Shown here: one piece after another, positions 7,391 to 18,200 of the stretch | Position numbering within the stretch: the stretch's first letter is position 1 | Layout of the letters: each line of letters starts with the position of its first letter | Origin: PALSA-1355 sp035496575 | GTDB taxonomy: Bacteria > Planctomycetota > Planctomycetia > Pirellulales > PALSA-1355 | Direction: 5' to 3' | Assembly (NCBI GenBank): GCA_035496575.1 | Contig: DATJEN010000238.1 | Coordinates: 1 to 64,000 of the forward strand | DNA length: 64,000 nt | Notes under the pieces: generated by a model | Databases searched by the model: none | What the model saw: the letters and a program-made list of their open reading frames with translations, nothing else | What the model was told of the DNA's origin: nothing | Made by a program: the position numbers and the translations under genes

Positions 7391-8626
7391 ATGAGTTCTC
7401 CATTGGTTGCACAAGTTCGGCACTCGCGAGTTCTGTGGGGGATCGGCGTTTTGGTTCTCGCGGCGCCCCTGCTGGCCTGGGGTGTGGCGGAGCGCGAGCG
7501 TCTGTTGGCCCTTTACGCTGAAAAGCCGACCGCTGCAGAGGACAACCCGCCCCAGGTGGACCCGCCCGCGGCCGCCACGGTACGCGTCGACAGCCGTGCC
7601 GTTCAAGCGGCAGGCATCGAAATCGAGTCGGTGCGCGTGCTGCCCATGGAGAACACCATTTCGTGTCCTGGCGGCGCTGCCTTCAATGCCAACCGCTATG
7701 TCGAGGTTCCACCGAAGGCCGATGGCAGCGTGCGCAGGGTGCTGGTGGACGTGGGCCAGCAAGTCAAGAAAGGTGACGTGCTTGCGGTCGTGAGCTCCGA
7801 CCCGGTCGGCGAGCTCAAGGCATCGTATCTCAAAGCGCTCGTCCACGAGGAACATCTCGACTGGCAAGTCGATAGTCTCAAGGCCGCCGGCCAGGGCATT
7901 CCCGCCAAAGCGCTGTTTGAGGCCGAACACTTATTAAAGGAGCAAAAAACGGATACCAAGCGAATTTGGCATCGCTTGCGGTATTTCGGACTGTCGGACC
8001 TAGACCTTAAACAGATCGTCGATTCACAAGATCCCAGCGCCGATTTGAACGTGCTCTCGCCCATCGATGGCACCGTCGTGAGTCGCAAGGCGGTGGAAGG
8101 CGAGCCGGTGCAGGCCACGAGTCCCCTGTTTTCGGTGGCGCAACTGGCCAAGATTTGGGTCAATTTGAAATGCTACGAGAATCAGTTGGCGGCCATCCGG
8201 CTAGGACAGCCCGTCACGTTCTTTCCCGACGGACTGCCGGGCCATGGCTTTTCGGGCGCGATCACCTGGATCAGCGCCGAGCTCAACCCGCAGACGCGCA
8301 CCGTGCAGCTTCGAGCCGAGGTGGACAACCCGTCCGGGCTGCTGAAGGCCAATATGTATGGCCGCGCGCAGATCACGCTTGATCAACCCCAGGAACGGCT
8401 GGCGGTACCGCAAGCTGCCGTGCAAATGCATGGCGGCGGACATTACGTCTTCGTCCAGGAAGGACAGGATACGTTTCGCGCCCGCCCCATCCAGCTTGGG
8501 CAGCGAAAAGCCGATGTGTGGGAAGTCACCTCGGGCCTGAGTGCCGGAGAGAAAGTCGCGACGGTGGGCAGCTTTCTGCTGAAATCGAACTTGGAAAATC
8601 CAGAATTCGGAAACGAGATCGAATAG
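7391..8626 (+). CDS. heavy-metal RND efflux periplasmic adaptor (CzcB/CusB-like)
   Basis: 411 residues. N-terminal membrane anchor at about 15-35. Membrane-fusion-protein layout: a beta/lipoyl half-domain around VPPKADGSVRRVLVDVGQQVKKGDVLAVV, an alpha-helical hairpin (about 140-190), the second lipoyl half (SPIDGTVVSRKAVEGEPV), then beta-barrel and membrane-proximal domains (NPQTRTVQLRAEVDNPSGLLKANM). In the family this subunit bridges the inner-membrane pump and an outer-membrane channel. It is followed after 8 bases by the RND pump gene. No outer-membrane factor (CzcC/TolC type) lies beside it, so the channel must be elsewhere. The ribosome site before 7391 is weak. Confidence 0.88.
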   Translation: MSSPLVAQVRHSRVLWGIGVLVLAAPLLAWGVAERERLLALYAEKPTAAEDNPPQVDPPAAATVRVDSRAVQAAGIEIESVRVLPMENTISCPGGAAFNANRYVEVPPKADGSVRRVLVDVGQQVKKGDVLAVVSSDPVGELKASYLKALVHEEHLDWQVDSLKAAGQGIPAKALFEAEHLLKEQKTDTKRIWHRLRYFGLSDLDLKQIVDSQDPSADLNVLSPIDGTVVSRKAVEGEPVQATSPLFSVAQLAKIWVNLKCYENQLAAIRLGQPVTFFPDGLPGHGFSGAITWISAELNPQTRTVQLRAEVDNPSGLLKANMYGRAQITLDQPQERLAVPQAAVQMHGGGHYVFVQEGQDTFRARPIQLGQRKADVWEVTSGLSAGEKVATVGSFLLKSNLENPEFGNEIE

Positions 8627-8634
8627 GCGGATTC

Positions 8635-11600
8635 ATGCTCGATCGAATCATCAAATTCAGTCTCGAACAACGGCTGCTAATGCTGGCGCTGGCCGGCGTG
8701 CTCGTGATCAGCGGCATCTCGGCCTTCAGACAACTGCCGATCGACGCCTTCCCGGATACCACGCCGGTGATGGTGCAGGTCAACACGACAGCGCCCGCCC
8801 TCACGCCAGCCGATATCGAAGTGCAAATCACCTATCCGCTGGAACAGGTGATTGCCGGCTTGCCGGGCCTGCGAGAGGTTCGCTCGATTTCCAAAACCGG
8901 ATTGTCGCAAGTGACCGCCGTGTTCGAGTCGGGCATGGATATTCTGCGCGCCAGGCAGCTTGTCAGCGAACGCATCGGCGAGGTCGAGCTTCCCGAGGCA
9001 GCCGGCGTGGATAAGCCGCACTTAGGCCCGATCGCGACCGGGCTGGGCGAGGTTTATCACTATTTGCTCACGAGCGAACGACACGACCTGACCGAGCTGC
9101 GCACGATCCACCAGTGGATCGTCAAAGCGCAACTCCGCACCGTGCCCGGGGTGGCCGAAGTGAACACCTGGGGCGGGTTCGAAAAACAGTACCACGTCCT
9201 GTTCGATCCCGTGCTGCTCGTCAAATACGACCTCAAACTGGAAAACGTTGTCGCGGCGCTCAAAGCCAACAACGCCAATGTCGGCGGGGGCAGCATCGCG
9301 CGAGCGGGCGAGACCCAGCTCGTGCAAGGCGTTGGCCGCCTGACTTCACTCGCGGATATTTCGGGCGTGGTGCTCAAGGAGTTCGAAGGCCATGCGGTCC
9401 GCGTCAGCGACGTCGCGGACGTGGAGATCGATCATGAAATCCCGTCCGGGGCCGTTACGGCGCAGGGGCGCGGTCCGGTGATCTTGGGCATGGGCTTCAT
9501 GCTGATGGGCGAAAACAGCCGGCAGATCACCGAGCGCTTGCGCGCGAAGATGGAAGAGGTCCGCCAGGCATTGCCCGAGGGAGTGCACATCCAAGAAGTG
9601 CTCGCGCGCACGGATTTGGTGGACGAGGTGCTGGCGACCGCGCGGCACAATCTGAGCCTGGGAGCGATCCTGGTCGTGGCGGCGCTGTTCGCGCTGGGTG
9701 GCGGATTGCGGGCGGGCTTGATCGTCGCCACCGCCATCCCTCTCTCGCTGTTGTTCGCCGGCAACTTGATGCTGCAGGTAGGAATCGCAGGCACCCTGAT
9801 GAGCTTGGGCGCGATCGATTTCGGCATCATTGTCGATAGCTCGGTGATCATGGTGGAAAACTCGGTGCGACACCTCGCGGGAAACCGCGAGAACCGGCCA
9901 ACGATCGACGTGGTGCGCGAGGCGTGCGTCGAAGTGCGCAAACCCACCATGTTCGGCGAGCTGATCATCATGATCGTGTACCTGCCGATCCTGACGCTCG
10001 AGGGCATCGAAGGCAAACTGTTCCGTCCCATGGCACTGACGGTGCTCTTTGCCCTCGCCGGGTCGCTCGTGCTTTCGTTGACCTTGATGCCAGCCATGGC
10101 CGGTTTGTTTCTGCCCCGGCAAATGCCGGAAAAGGAACCGCTGCTGGTGCGGCTGGCGCAGCGTTTGTATCGCCCGGTGTTGCGATTCACGCTGGCCCAC
10201 CGCGGCTTCGTGTTGATGGCGGCGGTTGCGCTGACCTTGGCGGCACTCGCGCTAGCGCCACAACTGGGCACCGAGTTCATCCCGCGCTTGAACGAAGGAT
10301 CGATCGTGATCGCCACGCAGCGGTTGGCCAGCGTGTCGCTCGAAGAATCGGTGCGCTACGGAACCCAGCTCGAGAAACTGCTTTTGGCCGAGTACCCCGA
10401 CGAAGTCAAAGACATCTGGACCCGAACGGGCACGGCGGAAGTGGCGACCGACCCCATGGGACTCGATCAGAGCGACGTTTTCATCACGCTGCACCCGCGC
10501 GAGCAGTGGAGCCGGGCCAAGACTCAAGATGAGCTGGTCGTGCGCATGAAGGAAACGGTGCGCGGTATGCCAGGCATGGCGTTGTTGTTCACGCAGCCCA
10601 TCGAACAGCGCATCAACGAGATGATCGCCGGGATCCGTGCGGATTTGGGCATCAAGGTCTTCGGCGAAGATTTCGACAAGCTGACCGAATACACCGAACA
10701 AGTCGCGCGCACGGTTGCCGAGATCGACGGCGCCCGGGACGTCGTGCCGGATCAACTGACCCATGCGGCCGTGGTGCGGGTCACGGTCGACAACGATGCG
10801 TTGTCGCGGTACGGCATCCCGCGGCACGAGGTGCTCGACTTCGTGGCCGCGCTTGGGACGCCCCGCGTGGGCGAAGTGTACGAGGGGCAGCGGCGGTTTC
10901 GCCTGGTCGTACGGCTGGCCGAGAAATATCGCCGCGACGCCGAGGGATTGGGGCAGTTGATCGTTCCGGCCACCAATGGCGTGCAGCTTCCGCTCGAGCG
11001 GCTGGCCACGATCGAACTTGCCTCGATGCCGACGGTCATCTCGCGCGAGTGGGCCAAGCGCCGCATGCTCGTGCAATGCAATATCCGCGGCCGCGACACG
11101 GGATCGTTTGTCGCCGAGGCTAAACGGCGAGTTGCTGAGTTGAGCAAGAATTGGCCCGTTGGTTACCACGTGACATGGGGCGGCCAGTTCGAACATATGC
11201 AGCGTGGCTATCAGCGGCTGATGATTGTGGTGCCGCTGGCGGGGCTGCTCATTTTCTTGCTGCTGTACGCCACCTTCTACAGCATGCGCGACGCGATTCT
11301 GATTTTTAGCGGCGTGCCATTCGCGGTGGTTGGCGGCATCGTGGCCCTGTGGGCGGGCGGCCTGCCCTTTTCGATTTCGGCCGCCGTTGGCTTCGTAGCC
11401 TTGTTTGGGATTGCCGTGCTCAACGCGCTCGTGCTCGTGTCGTACGTTCACTCGCTGACCGCCAAGGGCCGACCCCTGAACGAGGCGGTCCTCGAAGCCG
11501 GTCTCGTGCGGATGCGGCCCGTGCTCATGACCTCGGCCACGGCCGCGCTCGGATTTGTGCCCATGATGCTGGCCACGGCCGTGGGGGCCGAGGTGCAGCG

Positions 11601-11718
11601 GCCGCTGGCGACCGTGGTGGTGGGCGGAATCCTCAGCTCGCTCTTGCTCACCCTGATGGTCTTTCCGGCCCTGTACTCACTGTTCGGGCCACGGCCAATT
11701 CCAGCCTCGCAGGTCTGA
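8635..11718 (+). CDS. heavy-metal RND efflux pump, CzcA family
   Basis: 1027 residues, normal for HME-RND pumps; start at 8635 after AGGCGGA, giving MLDRIIKFSL as in family members. The diagnostic TM4 acidic residues are present with exact CzcA spacing: D395, D401 and E408 in DFGIIVDSSVIMVEN. CusA-type pumps lack this pattern, so a divalent cation (Zn, Co, Cd or Ni) is more likely than Cu/Ag; this is from family knowledge. Two large periplasmic loops and the expected 12 helices in two repeats are visible as hydrophobic blocks. It exports metal using proton-motive force in complex with the adaptor encoded just upstream. No local metal regulator was found. Confidence 0.9.
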   Translation: MLDRIIKFSLEQRLLMLALAGVLVISGISAFRQLPIDAFPDTTPVMVQVNTTAPALTPADIEVQITYPLEQVIAGLPGLREVRSISKTGLSQVTAVFESGMDILRARQLVSERIGEVELPEAAGVDKPHLGPIATGLGEVYHYLLTSERHDLTELRTIHQWIVKAQLRTVPGVAEVNTWGGFEKQYHVLFDPVLLVKYDLKLENVVAALKANNANVGGGSIARAGETQLVQGVGRLTSLADISGVVLKEFEGHAVRVSDVADVEIDHEIPSGAVTAQGRGPVILGMGFMLMGENSRQITERLRAKMEEVRQALPEGVHIQEVLARTDLVDEVLATARHNLSLGAILVVAALFALGGGLRAGLIVATAIPLSLLFAGNLMLQVGIAGTLMSLGAIDFGIIVDSSVIMVENSVRHLAGNRENRPTIDVVREACVEVRKPTMFGELIIMIVYLPILTLEGIEGKLFRPMALTVLFALAGSLVLSLTLMPAMAGLFLPRQMPEKEPLLVRLAQRLYRPVLRFTLAHRGFVLMAAVALTLAALALAPQLGTEFIPRLNEGSIVIATQRLASVSLEESVRYGTQLEKLLLAEYPDEVKDIWTRTGTAEVATDPMGLDQSDVFITLHPREQWSRAKTQDELVVRMKETVRGMPGMALLFTQPIEQRINEMIAGIRADLGIKVFGEDFDKLTEYTEQVARTVAEIDGARDVVPDQLTHAAVVRVTVDNDALSRYGIPRHEVLDFVAALGTPRVGEVYEGQRRFRLVVRLAEKYRRDAEGLGQLIVPATNGVQLPLERLATIELASMPTVISREWAKRRMLVQCNIRGRDTGSFVAEAKRRVAELSKNWPVGYHVTWGGQFEHMQRGYQRLMIVVPLAGLLIFLLLYATFYSMRDAILIFSGVPFAVVGGIVALWAGGLPFSISAAVGFVALFGIAVLNALVLVSYVHSLTAKGRPLNEAVLEAGLVRMRPVLMTSATAALGFVPMMLATAVGAEVQRPLATVVVGGILSSLLLTLMVFPALYSLFGPRPIPASQV

Positions 11719-11824
11719 CGCGGCGGACTTATCTGCCGGGGTCGGACGACTCGCATTCTCTGTTGGGCCGCAATCGCGATAGAATGTCGGAAAGAGCTGC
11801 CGCCCACCCGCACGTCGGGTGAGC

Positions 11825-14800
11825 ATGGGCCGGCTGCCAATCGCTTTTTCACTTCTTCCGCTAATGTCGCGCACGCTGCCCAATCCGGTCCTCGAGCCCG
11901 AGCCAACGCCCTTGCGCGTGGGCGACCTGGAGCGGGCGCTGCGGGCGGCCGATCCCAATGTGTTTCTGGTTTCACCGCGCATCCTGCGGCGGGTCATCAA
12001 ACAGGACACGGACACGCCGGGGTTTGGACTGCGCGTTCCTCATCGAAAGACGTACGCCATCCCGCGCGAGCGATTGCTCGACATCGTCGATCGCGCTGAT
12101 TTGGACCTTTTGTCGGACGCCGAGCTACCGGACCTGGTGATTCTGATTGCGCGGCCGGCCGCGGAATCTTTGGCCGAGTTGCGCGCCGAGGAAGCACTGC
12201 AGAAGTTTTGGCGGCAGTTGTTTCACATCCGCATTCACGTCGCCTATGAGCAACTGGTTGACGATGGCCGGATGACCGCCGAAGAAGTTCGCAAGCGGAT
12301 TGCCGCCGTAGGGCAAACCTCGTTCGACGAAGTCCGCTCCGTGTTGCGGCAAGACGATTATCTGTTGCCGCCGAGCTCCGAGCTGAGCGTGTACATCGAG
12401 TTCGCGGCCGTCTACTGGGAGCTGCGGTTCTTCGTGCCGTCGTTTCTGCGGACCTACTTTCCGGGACTAGAGGACCTGGCGCAAGTCGAAGAATTGCTTC
12501 GCAGAGACGTCGATGCCGAAGCGATCTTGTCCGCCACGCGCCCGCTAGGAGCGCCCGATCCGGAGCTCGTGGCCGAGGTGCCCAGCGACGAACGCGTTCC
12601 GTTGGCCGGAAGGGTCGAAACCCCCACTGCCGACAGCGCGCGTAAGTTGCCACCGCCCAAGCGTTCCAACCGCATCGCGGCCAGCCTGGAAGCCAAGGCC
12701 GATCGCGCCAGTGAAGTGGGCAACCAGGTGCGTGCGGCGATTTGGCGGAGCCGAGCAGCCCGATACGCCGATCCCGACCTAGCCAGCGCGGCTCGGGATC
12801 GCGCGCGCACCGAGCTCGCGCGGCTGGTGCGGCGCTTGCAAGCCGCGCTGGGGTTTACCGACCCGGAAGGGAGTGAATGGGTTCGCTCTCTGGCGACCTT
12901 GCTCGACCAATCGGCGCGTGGAATCTGGACGCCGGAAGCGCGGCTGCTTTATGACTTGCAGAAAGTGTGCGTCGACCACGAGCGGGGCGTCTATACGCTG
13001 GACGCGATCGCCTGGCTGACGTCGTTCGGTCGCAAGCCCATCAAGCGCTTTCTGCCCGGCCAGCGCGACATTTTGATCTCGAAGCACTTGCGTAGCGCCG
13101 CCCATCGCTTGCCGGCCGCCAGGCTCTCGCACCGGTCGCGTGCCCGTCTGGCGGCGCTCCTGCAATCCGCGGTGCATCGGGCCGAGGGCAATTTGCGTGG
13201 CCGATTCAAACCGGCCGTGGACCGGGCGCTCGACGATGTCAAGCTCTTGCCGCAAAACCCGCCCGAGCGCGTCGCGCGCAAAAAACTGGTCGACGAGATT
13301 TTGGATCGAGTAGTCGAGCGCGGGTTCTTGTCGATGGGAGACCTGCGCGACGCGCTTTCGCGCAACAATCTCAAGTTGCCCGATCTCGCGAGTGCATCGC
13401 AATTCTTGCTGGGCGATCAACTCTTGCTTGCCGACCGCGAGCTGGCCGAAAGCCTGGATGGCGTGTATCGCGGGGGCGAGGTGTACCGGCGCTGGCCACA
13501 GCGATTGAGCTCGCTGGCGTTCGGAACTCCCCTTGGAAGGTTCATCACGCGCTACGCCGCCGTGCCATTTGGGGGCGCGTTTGTCGTTCTTAAAGGTCTG
13601 GAAGAAGTGCTGTTGATTAGCGCCCACAGCACCGATTCCGAAAGTCTGGCGCGCGTCGCGCATCTGCTTGTGAGCACGCCCGTCATCGTGGGATGCGGGC
13701 TGTTGGTTTTGGGACTGCTGTACCAGCGGCGCTTTCGAATGCTGTGCTGGCAAGTCGGAACCGCGGCCGCGCGGCTGGCGCGGCGGATTCTGGTTGAAGC
13801 GCCCGCCTGGCTGCTGCGCATGACCTGGGTGCAGGAAATCGTGCGCAGCCGGCCGTTTCGGCTGTTTCAGCGTTATGTGCTCAAGCCGCTGGTGATTTCC
13901 GTTCTAGCCACGCCCCTCATCGCCGCCGGAACGGACCTCGAAGCGACGCTGGGTGGTTGGCTGGCGGTGTTCTTGATCGTGAACCTCGCGCTCAATTCCC
14001 GCATCGGCCGCAACGTCGACGAGATGGTGACCGATTGGACCGTGAACACCTGGCATCGCATTCGGATACACGTGGTCGCGGCGCTGTTTCGCATGATCAT
14101 GGACCTGTTCCATCAAATCGTGCAGACCATCGAACGATTGCTGTATACGGTCGACGAGTGGTTGCGCTTCCGTGCCGGCGAGCGTCGCTCGGCAACGATC
14201 GCCAAGGCCTGTTTGGGAACGGTGTGGTTCTTTGTGAATTACGTGATTCGCTTCTGCGTCAATCTGATGATTGAACCGCAGGTTAACCCGATCAAGCATT
14301 TCCCGGTGGTGACGGTCTCGCACAAATTGATGCTGCCCCTGATCGTCGTGCTGCAGAAAACATTGGAGGGCCCGCTGGGCGCCGCCTGGGCCTGGACCAT
14401 TGCCGTGTTCATCCAGTTTCTGATTCCCGGCATTTTTGGGTTCATGGCCTGGGAGTTCAAAGAGAACTGGCAACTGTACGCCGCCAATCGCGCCCGCAAT
14501 CTGCGGCCGATCACGATCGGCCACCACGGCGAGACGATGATCCAGTTTTTGCGACCGGGCTTTCGCTCCGGCACGATCCCCAAGCTTTACGCCCGCTTGC
14601 GCAAAGCTGCCCGCAAGGCCTATTGGACGCGCAATTGGAAAACGTATTCAAAACACCACGACGCGCTGCATCACGTGAGTGAATCGCTACGGCGGTTCGT
14701 GGACCGTGAGCTGCTCGAACTTTTGCACGAAAGCCGCACCTGGGCCGACCCCTCCATTACCAGCGGCGAGATTCACCTGGCGACCAATCGCATCTCGATC

Positions 14801-15271
14801 GAGCTCTATTGTCCTGACCTGGCGGAAGACAGCTTATGGCTGTCGTTCGAGGAACAAGCCGGTTGGCTGGTGGCCGAGGTCACGCGGCGCGGATGGATCG
14901 ACTCTTTGTCGACCGCCCGCCGCCACGCGCTCGCGAGCGCCATGGCCGGGTTTTTCAAGATGGCGGGCGTGGACCTGGTCCGCGAACAGATCGAGGCCCT
15001 GCTGGCGCCCTCGGCCCCGGGCTACGAAGTCACCGAGACGGCGCTTGTGGTGTGGCCGGGGCGAGAAGCTCCCCCGCGAAGCTATCCTCTGCGAGATTGG
15101 TCGCTGTCGAGCGGAGATCCTGCCGGCCAGGCCCCGTCGGACCGCGAGCAGTGGGTGTTCGCCTGCGAGCCGATTTCCTGGCGCAGGTGGGTCGTCACTT
15201 GGGAACTCGACCAGGTCGGTGGCTTCGTGAGCCATTCGGTGGTCGCGAATATGCATCTGCTGCCCGCTTGA
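11825..15271 (+). CDS. large uncharacterised multi-pass membrane protein
   Basis: 1148 residues from ATG 11825 (GGGTGAGC upstream); GTG 11819 and ATG 11864 are alternatives. Residues 1-570 are soluble, charged and rich in helices and arginine. Residues about 585-880 hold roughly seven or eight hydrophobic segments with basic connecting loops. The last 270 residues are again soluble (ending HSVVANMHLLPA). I recognise no catalytic motif and no family. It follows the metal pump after 106 bases on the same strand and may or may not be co-transcribed. The size and layout suggest a planctomycete-specific envelope protein. Function unknown. Confidence 0.75.
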   Translation: MGRLPIAFSLLPLMSRTLPNPVLEPEPTPLRVGDLERALRAADPNVFLVSPRILRRVIKQDTDTPGFGLRVPHRKTYAIPRERLLDIVDRADLDLLSDAELPDLVILIARPAAESLAELRAEEALQKFWRQLFHIRIHVAYEQLVDDGRMTAEEVRKRIAAVGQTSFDEVRSVLRQDDYLLPPSSELSVYIEFAAVYWELRFFVPSFLRTYFPGLEDLAQVEELLRRDVDAEAILSATRPLGAPDPELVAEVPSDERVPLAGRVETPTADSARKLPPPKRSNRIAASLEAKADRASEVGNQVRAAIWRSRAARYADPDLASAARDRARTELARLVRRLQAALGFTDPEGSEWVRSLATLLDQSARGIWTPEARLLYDLQKVCVDHERGVYTLDAIAWLTSFGRKPIKRFLPGQRDILISKHLRSAAHRLPAARLSHRSRARLAALLQSAVHRAEGNLRGRFKPAVDRALDDVKLLPQNPPERVARKKLVDEILDRVVERGFLSMGDLRDALSRNNLKLPDLASASQFLLGDQLLLADRELAESLDGVYRGGEVYRRWPQRLSSLAFGTPLGRFITRYAAVPFGGAFVVLKGLEEVLLISAHSTDSESLARVAHLLVSTPVIVGCGLLVLGLLYQRRFRMLCWQVGTAAARLARRILVEAPAWLLRMTWVQEIVRSRPFRLFQRYVLKPLVISVLATPLIAAGTDLEATLGGWLAVFLIVNLALNSRIGRNVDEMVTDWTVNTWHRIRIHVVAALFRMIMDLFHQIVQTIERLLYTVDEWLRFRAGERRSATIAKACLGTVWFFVNYVIRFCVNLMIEPQVNPIKHFPVVTVSHKLMLPLIVVLQKTLEGPLGAAWAWTIAVFIQFLIPGIFGFMAWEFKENWQLYAANRARNLRPITIGHHGETMIQFLRPGFRSGTIPKLYARLRKAARKAYWTRNWKTYSKHHDALHHVSESLRRFVDRELLELLHESRTWADPSITSGEIHLATNRISIELYCPDLAEDSLWLSFEEQAGWLVAEVTRRGWIDSLSTARRHALASAMAGFFKMAGVDLVREQIEALLAPSAPGYEVTETALVVWPGREAPPRSYPLRDWSLSSGDPAGQAPSDREQWVFACEPISWRRWVVTWELDQVGGFVSHSVVANMHLLPA

Positions 15272-15297
15272 GCCAGCGCCCGGCCGCGGGTTTTCGT

Positions 15298-18200
15298 TTA
15301 TTTCAACGATTCGAGATACGCGATCACGTCTCGCAGTTGTGCGGCAGACAGCGATTTCTCGAGTCCCTCTGGCATGATCGACGTTGCGATGGGCGTCAGC
15401 TCGTCGATGTCCTTGCGCGGGATGCGAATTTCGACTCTCTCGGGCGTACGTAGGTAAACAGCGGTCGACGTCTCGCGGCTCAACAGGCCGCTATGAACGC
15501 GACCATCGCCCGTAACCGCCTGAAAGCTCTCATAACCTCGCGCGAGGCTTGCGCTGGGGAACAAGATGGCCTCGACGAGATCGCGTCGCGAGCGGATGCC
15601 GCCGATCTTCGACAGGTCAGGGCCGATGCGTTCGCCTTTCGCTCCCACGCGATGGCACGCCGCGCACGCCGCCTTCGCTGAAAAAAACAGCTCTTCGCCG
15701 CGGGCTGCGTCGCCAGCGGACACGGAAGCTAGCAGCGACTCGATCTTTTCGGCTCGTTCGCGCTCGGTCGGCGTTTGTTGGTTCAGAAGTGCGGCCGCGC
15801 CCTGTTGAACGTCAGTCGGGAAATGTTCGAGCGCTATGCGGATCCGCTCTTTGGAAACGCTGGCGAGTGCCGGCGAGGCGGCCAGCGCCGTTAAAAGCTG
15901 CTGACCAAGCTCGCGATCCGATTGGCCTTCGAAGGCGCGCAGAAGCCATGCGATTTCCAACGGCCCGGCATCGGCGAAGAGTTTCGCGATCACCTTTTGC
16001 TGAGGAGCGCTCAGCCGCGCGGTCCCCAATGTTTCCGCCGCCGTCAACCGGTCGCGAAGCGTAGCGTCGGTTGCCCATTGGCCGATCAAGAGGCGAAAGC
16101 AGTCATCGTCGATCGGGCGAGACGCGCGTGCGAATGCCACCAGGGCCTGCAAACGGACCGCAGTCGGCTGCGAATCGTTTTTGGCCAAGTCGAGGAGCTC
16201 ACTTGCAAAGGGCGCCGGGTCGATCGAGGCCACAGCCGCGATAGCCCGCTCGCGCACCTCCGCTTGGGCATGAGCGAGACTCAGCCGCAAGCCAGGCTCC
16301 CAAATCTTTGGGCTGGCAAGCTGGCCTGCCGTGCCCGCCTCGACGAGAGTCTCGAGCAACATCAGCCGGATGGACGAGGCCGTTTGTGCACGATCAAGCG
16401 CGGCGACACAAGCGCTCTCGACCGCCGGCCTGGCGAGCAGTGCGGCAATCGCGCCGCGGGCCGTTGTCAGTTCATCTTGCGAAGGCGCCGCCAGCGCAAG
16501 CCAGCGCGTCACCTGGCCGGCCAGTTCGTCAGCCCAGTCGGGATGGCGCGTGAGAATTTCGACTGCGGCGTTGAGCAGAGGCCGGTCATCGGTCGCCAAT
16601 TGAGCGGCCACCAGCTCGCGCGTCAGGCCCCCTGAGTCCATTTGATCGAGAGCAACAAGGGCGCCGCGGCGGACTTGGGGGGATTCGTGCGCGAGCCCGG
16701 CCAGCGTCGCTTCACGATTGTTGACTTCAATCACGGCGAAAATGAGCGCGTGCTCCAAAAAACGATCCGCCGGTTTCGCAAGCCTGGCGAGCAGGGCTGG
16801 CACGGTGGCCGGCTGCCGCAAGCGCCCTAGCGATGTCGCCGCCGCACGCGCCACGGCCGGCTCGTCTCGCTCAAGCAGCTCGGTCAGCGGCGCAACCGCC
16901 GCGCGATCGCGCAGCTCGCCCACCGCATAGGCAGCCGCCTGTCGCACGGGCGCATCATCGTCGGCCAGCGCCTGGCGCAGCAGCAGCCCGGCGTTTTGCG
17001 AGCCATTCCGCGCCAAGGCCCACACACCTTGCTGGCGCGCGCGGTATTCGGTCAGCTCAAATAGCGCGGTCGCCAACGACCCCATCGCCGCATCACCGCG
17101 CTCGACCAGCACTTCGACCGCGTGCTCGACCACCGCCGGGCGCGGATCGCCCAACAAATCGGCCATTTCCGTATCGGAGATTTCCGCCCACTTGAGCTTG
17201 AGCCCCCAGGCGTCCGCCACCCGCGGAGCATCGTCGCGTCGAATGCGGTAAATTCCGCCACCGACCTCAGGCTTCGCGACTTGCGAGGTTGGGCAGCCAA
17301 TGCGAAACCACCCGCCCGTGTCGATCACCAGCAAACTTCCGTCGGCGTCTTGCAGGACGTCCGTGGGGTGAACGTCCGCGTCATCCGAGACGAGAAAATC
17401 CTCATCGGTGCAATCGTAACTTGCTCCTTGCGGCGCGAGCACGTGGCGAATGATCTTGTGCGTGTTGAATTGCGCCGAAAAGAAGTTGTCGCGATACTCC
17501 CGGCCCCAATCGGCGCCGGCATATCGACACAGCCCCGACGGCGCGGTGACGCCAAAGCGGCTGAGAGCCGGCAGGAAGTCGCCGGTCCGCTTGAACTCGC
17601 TTGTGCAAGGATGCTTGCGCGGGTAAACGCCGCCGTACACAAAGTGTACGAGCGCGTCGTGACGCGCGTCATCCGGGTTGTAAAAGGTCATCGTGCCGAT
17701 CGTATCGCCTTCGGGCGTGAAGGCGACCTCCACGGGATTGTCCATCCCGCCGCCACAAAATACTTCCACGTCACTGCCATCGGGACGGCAGCTAAACACG
17801 CGCGCGGCCAACCCCTTGCTGGCGGTCTGGCCCGCGGCGTTTTTGAATTCATGGCCGTGCCGGCCGTCGCACCAGGCGATCCGGCCGGTGGGGGTGATGA
17901 AGCAGCCATGAATGTCGGCAGCATTTCCGATGAACCCAAACTTGCGGACCAGCTCCTCGCGCTTGTCGGCCACTCCGTCGCCGTCGGTGTCCTCTAACCG
18001 CCAGATCGACGGCGGGCTGGCCACATACAGGGCACCGCGGAACCACACGGCGCCTTGAGGAAAGGTCATCTTGTCGGCAAACACCGTGGATCGGTCGAAG
18101 CGGCCGTCGCCATCGGTGTCCTCGATCATCCGAATCAGGTTCGGCAGCTTTTCCAGAAGCTGATCGGCCGGCAAGTTGAGTCCCGCATTATCCGCCACAA

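Noticed and set aside
6941..7930. 329-codon minus-strand frame across the small Cys/His gene and the CzcB start
   Set aside because: Antisense of a real gene, Arg/Pro-rich composition, no ribosome site.
12779..13753. 324-codon minus-strand frame inside the large membrane protein gene
   Set aside because: Shadow frame of the supported plus-strand gene, Gln/Arg rich and low complexity.
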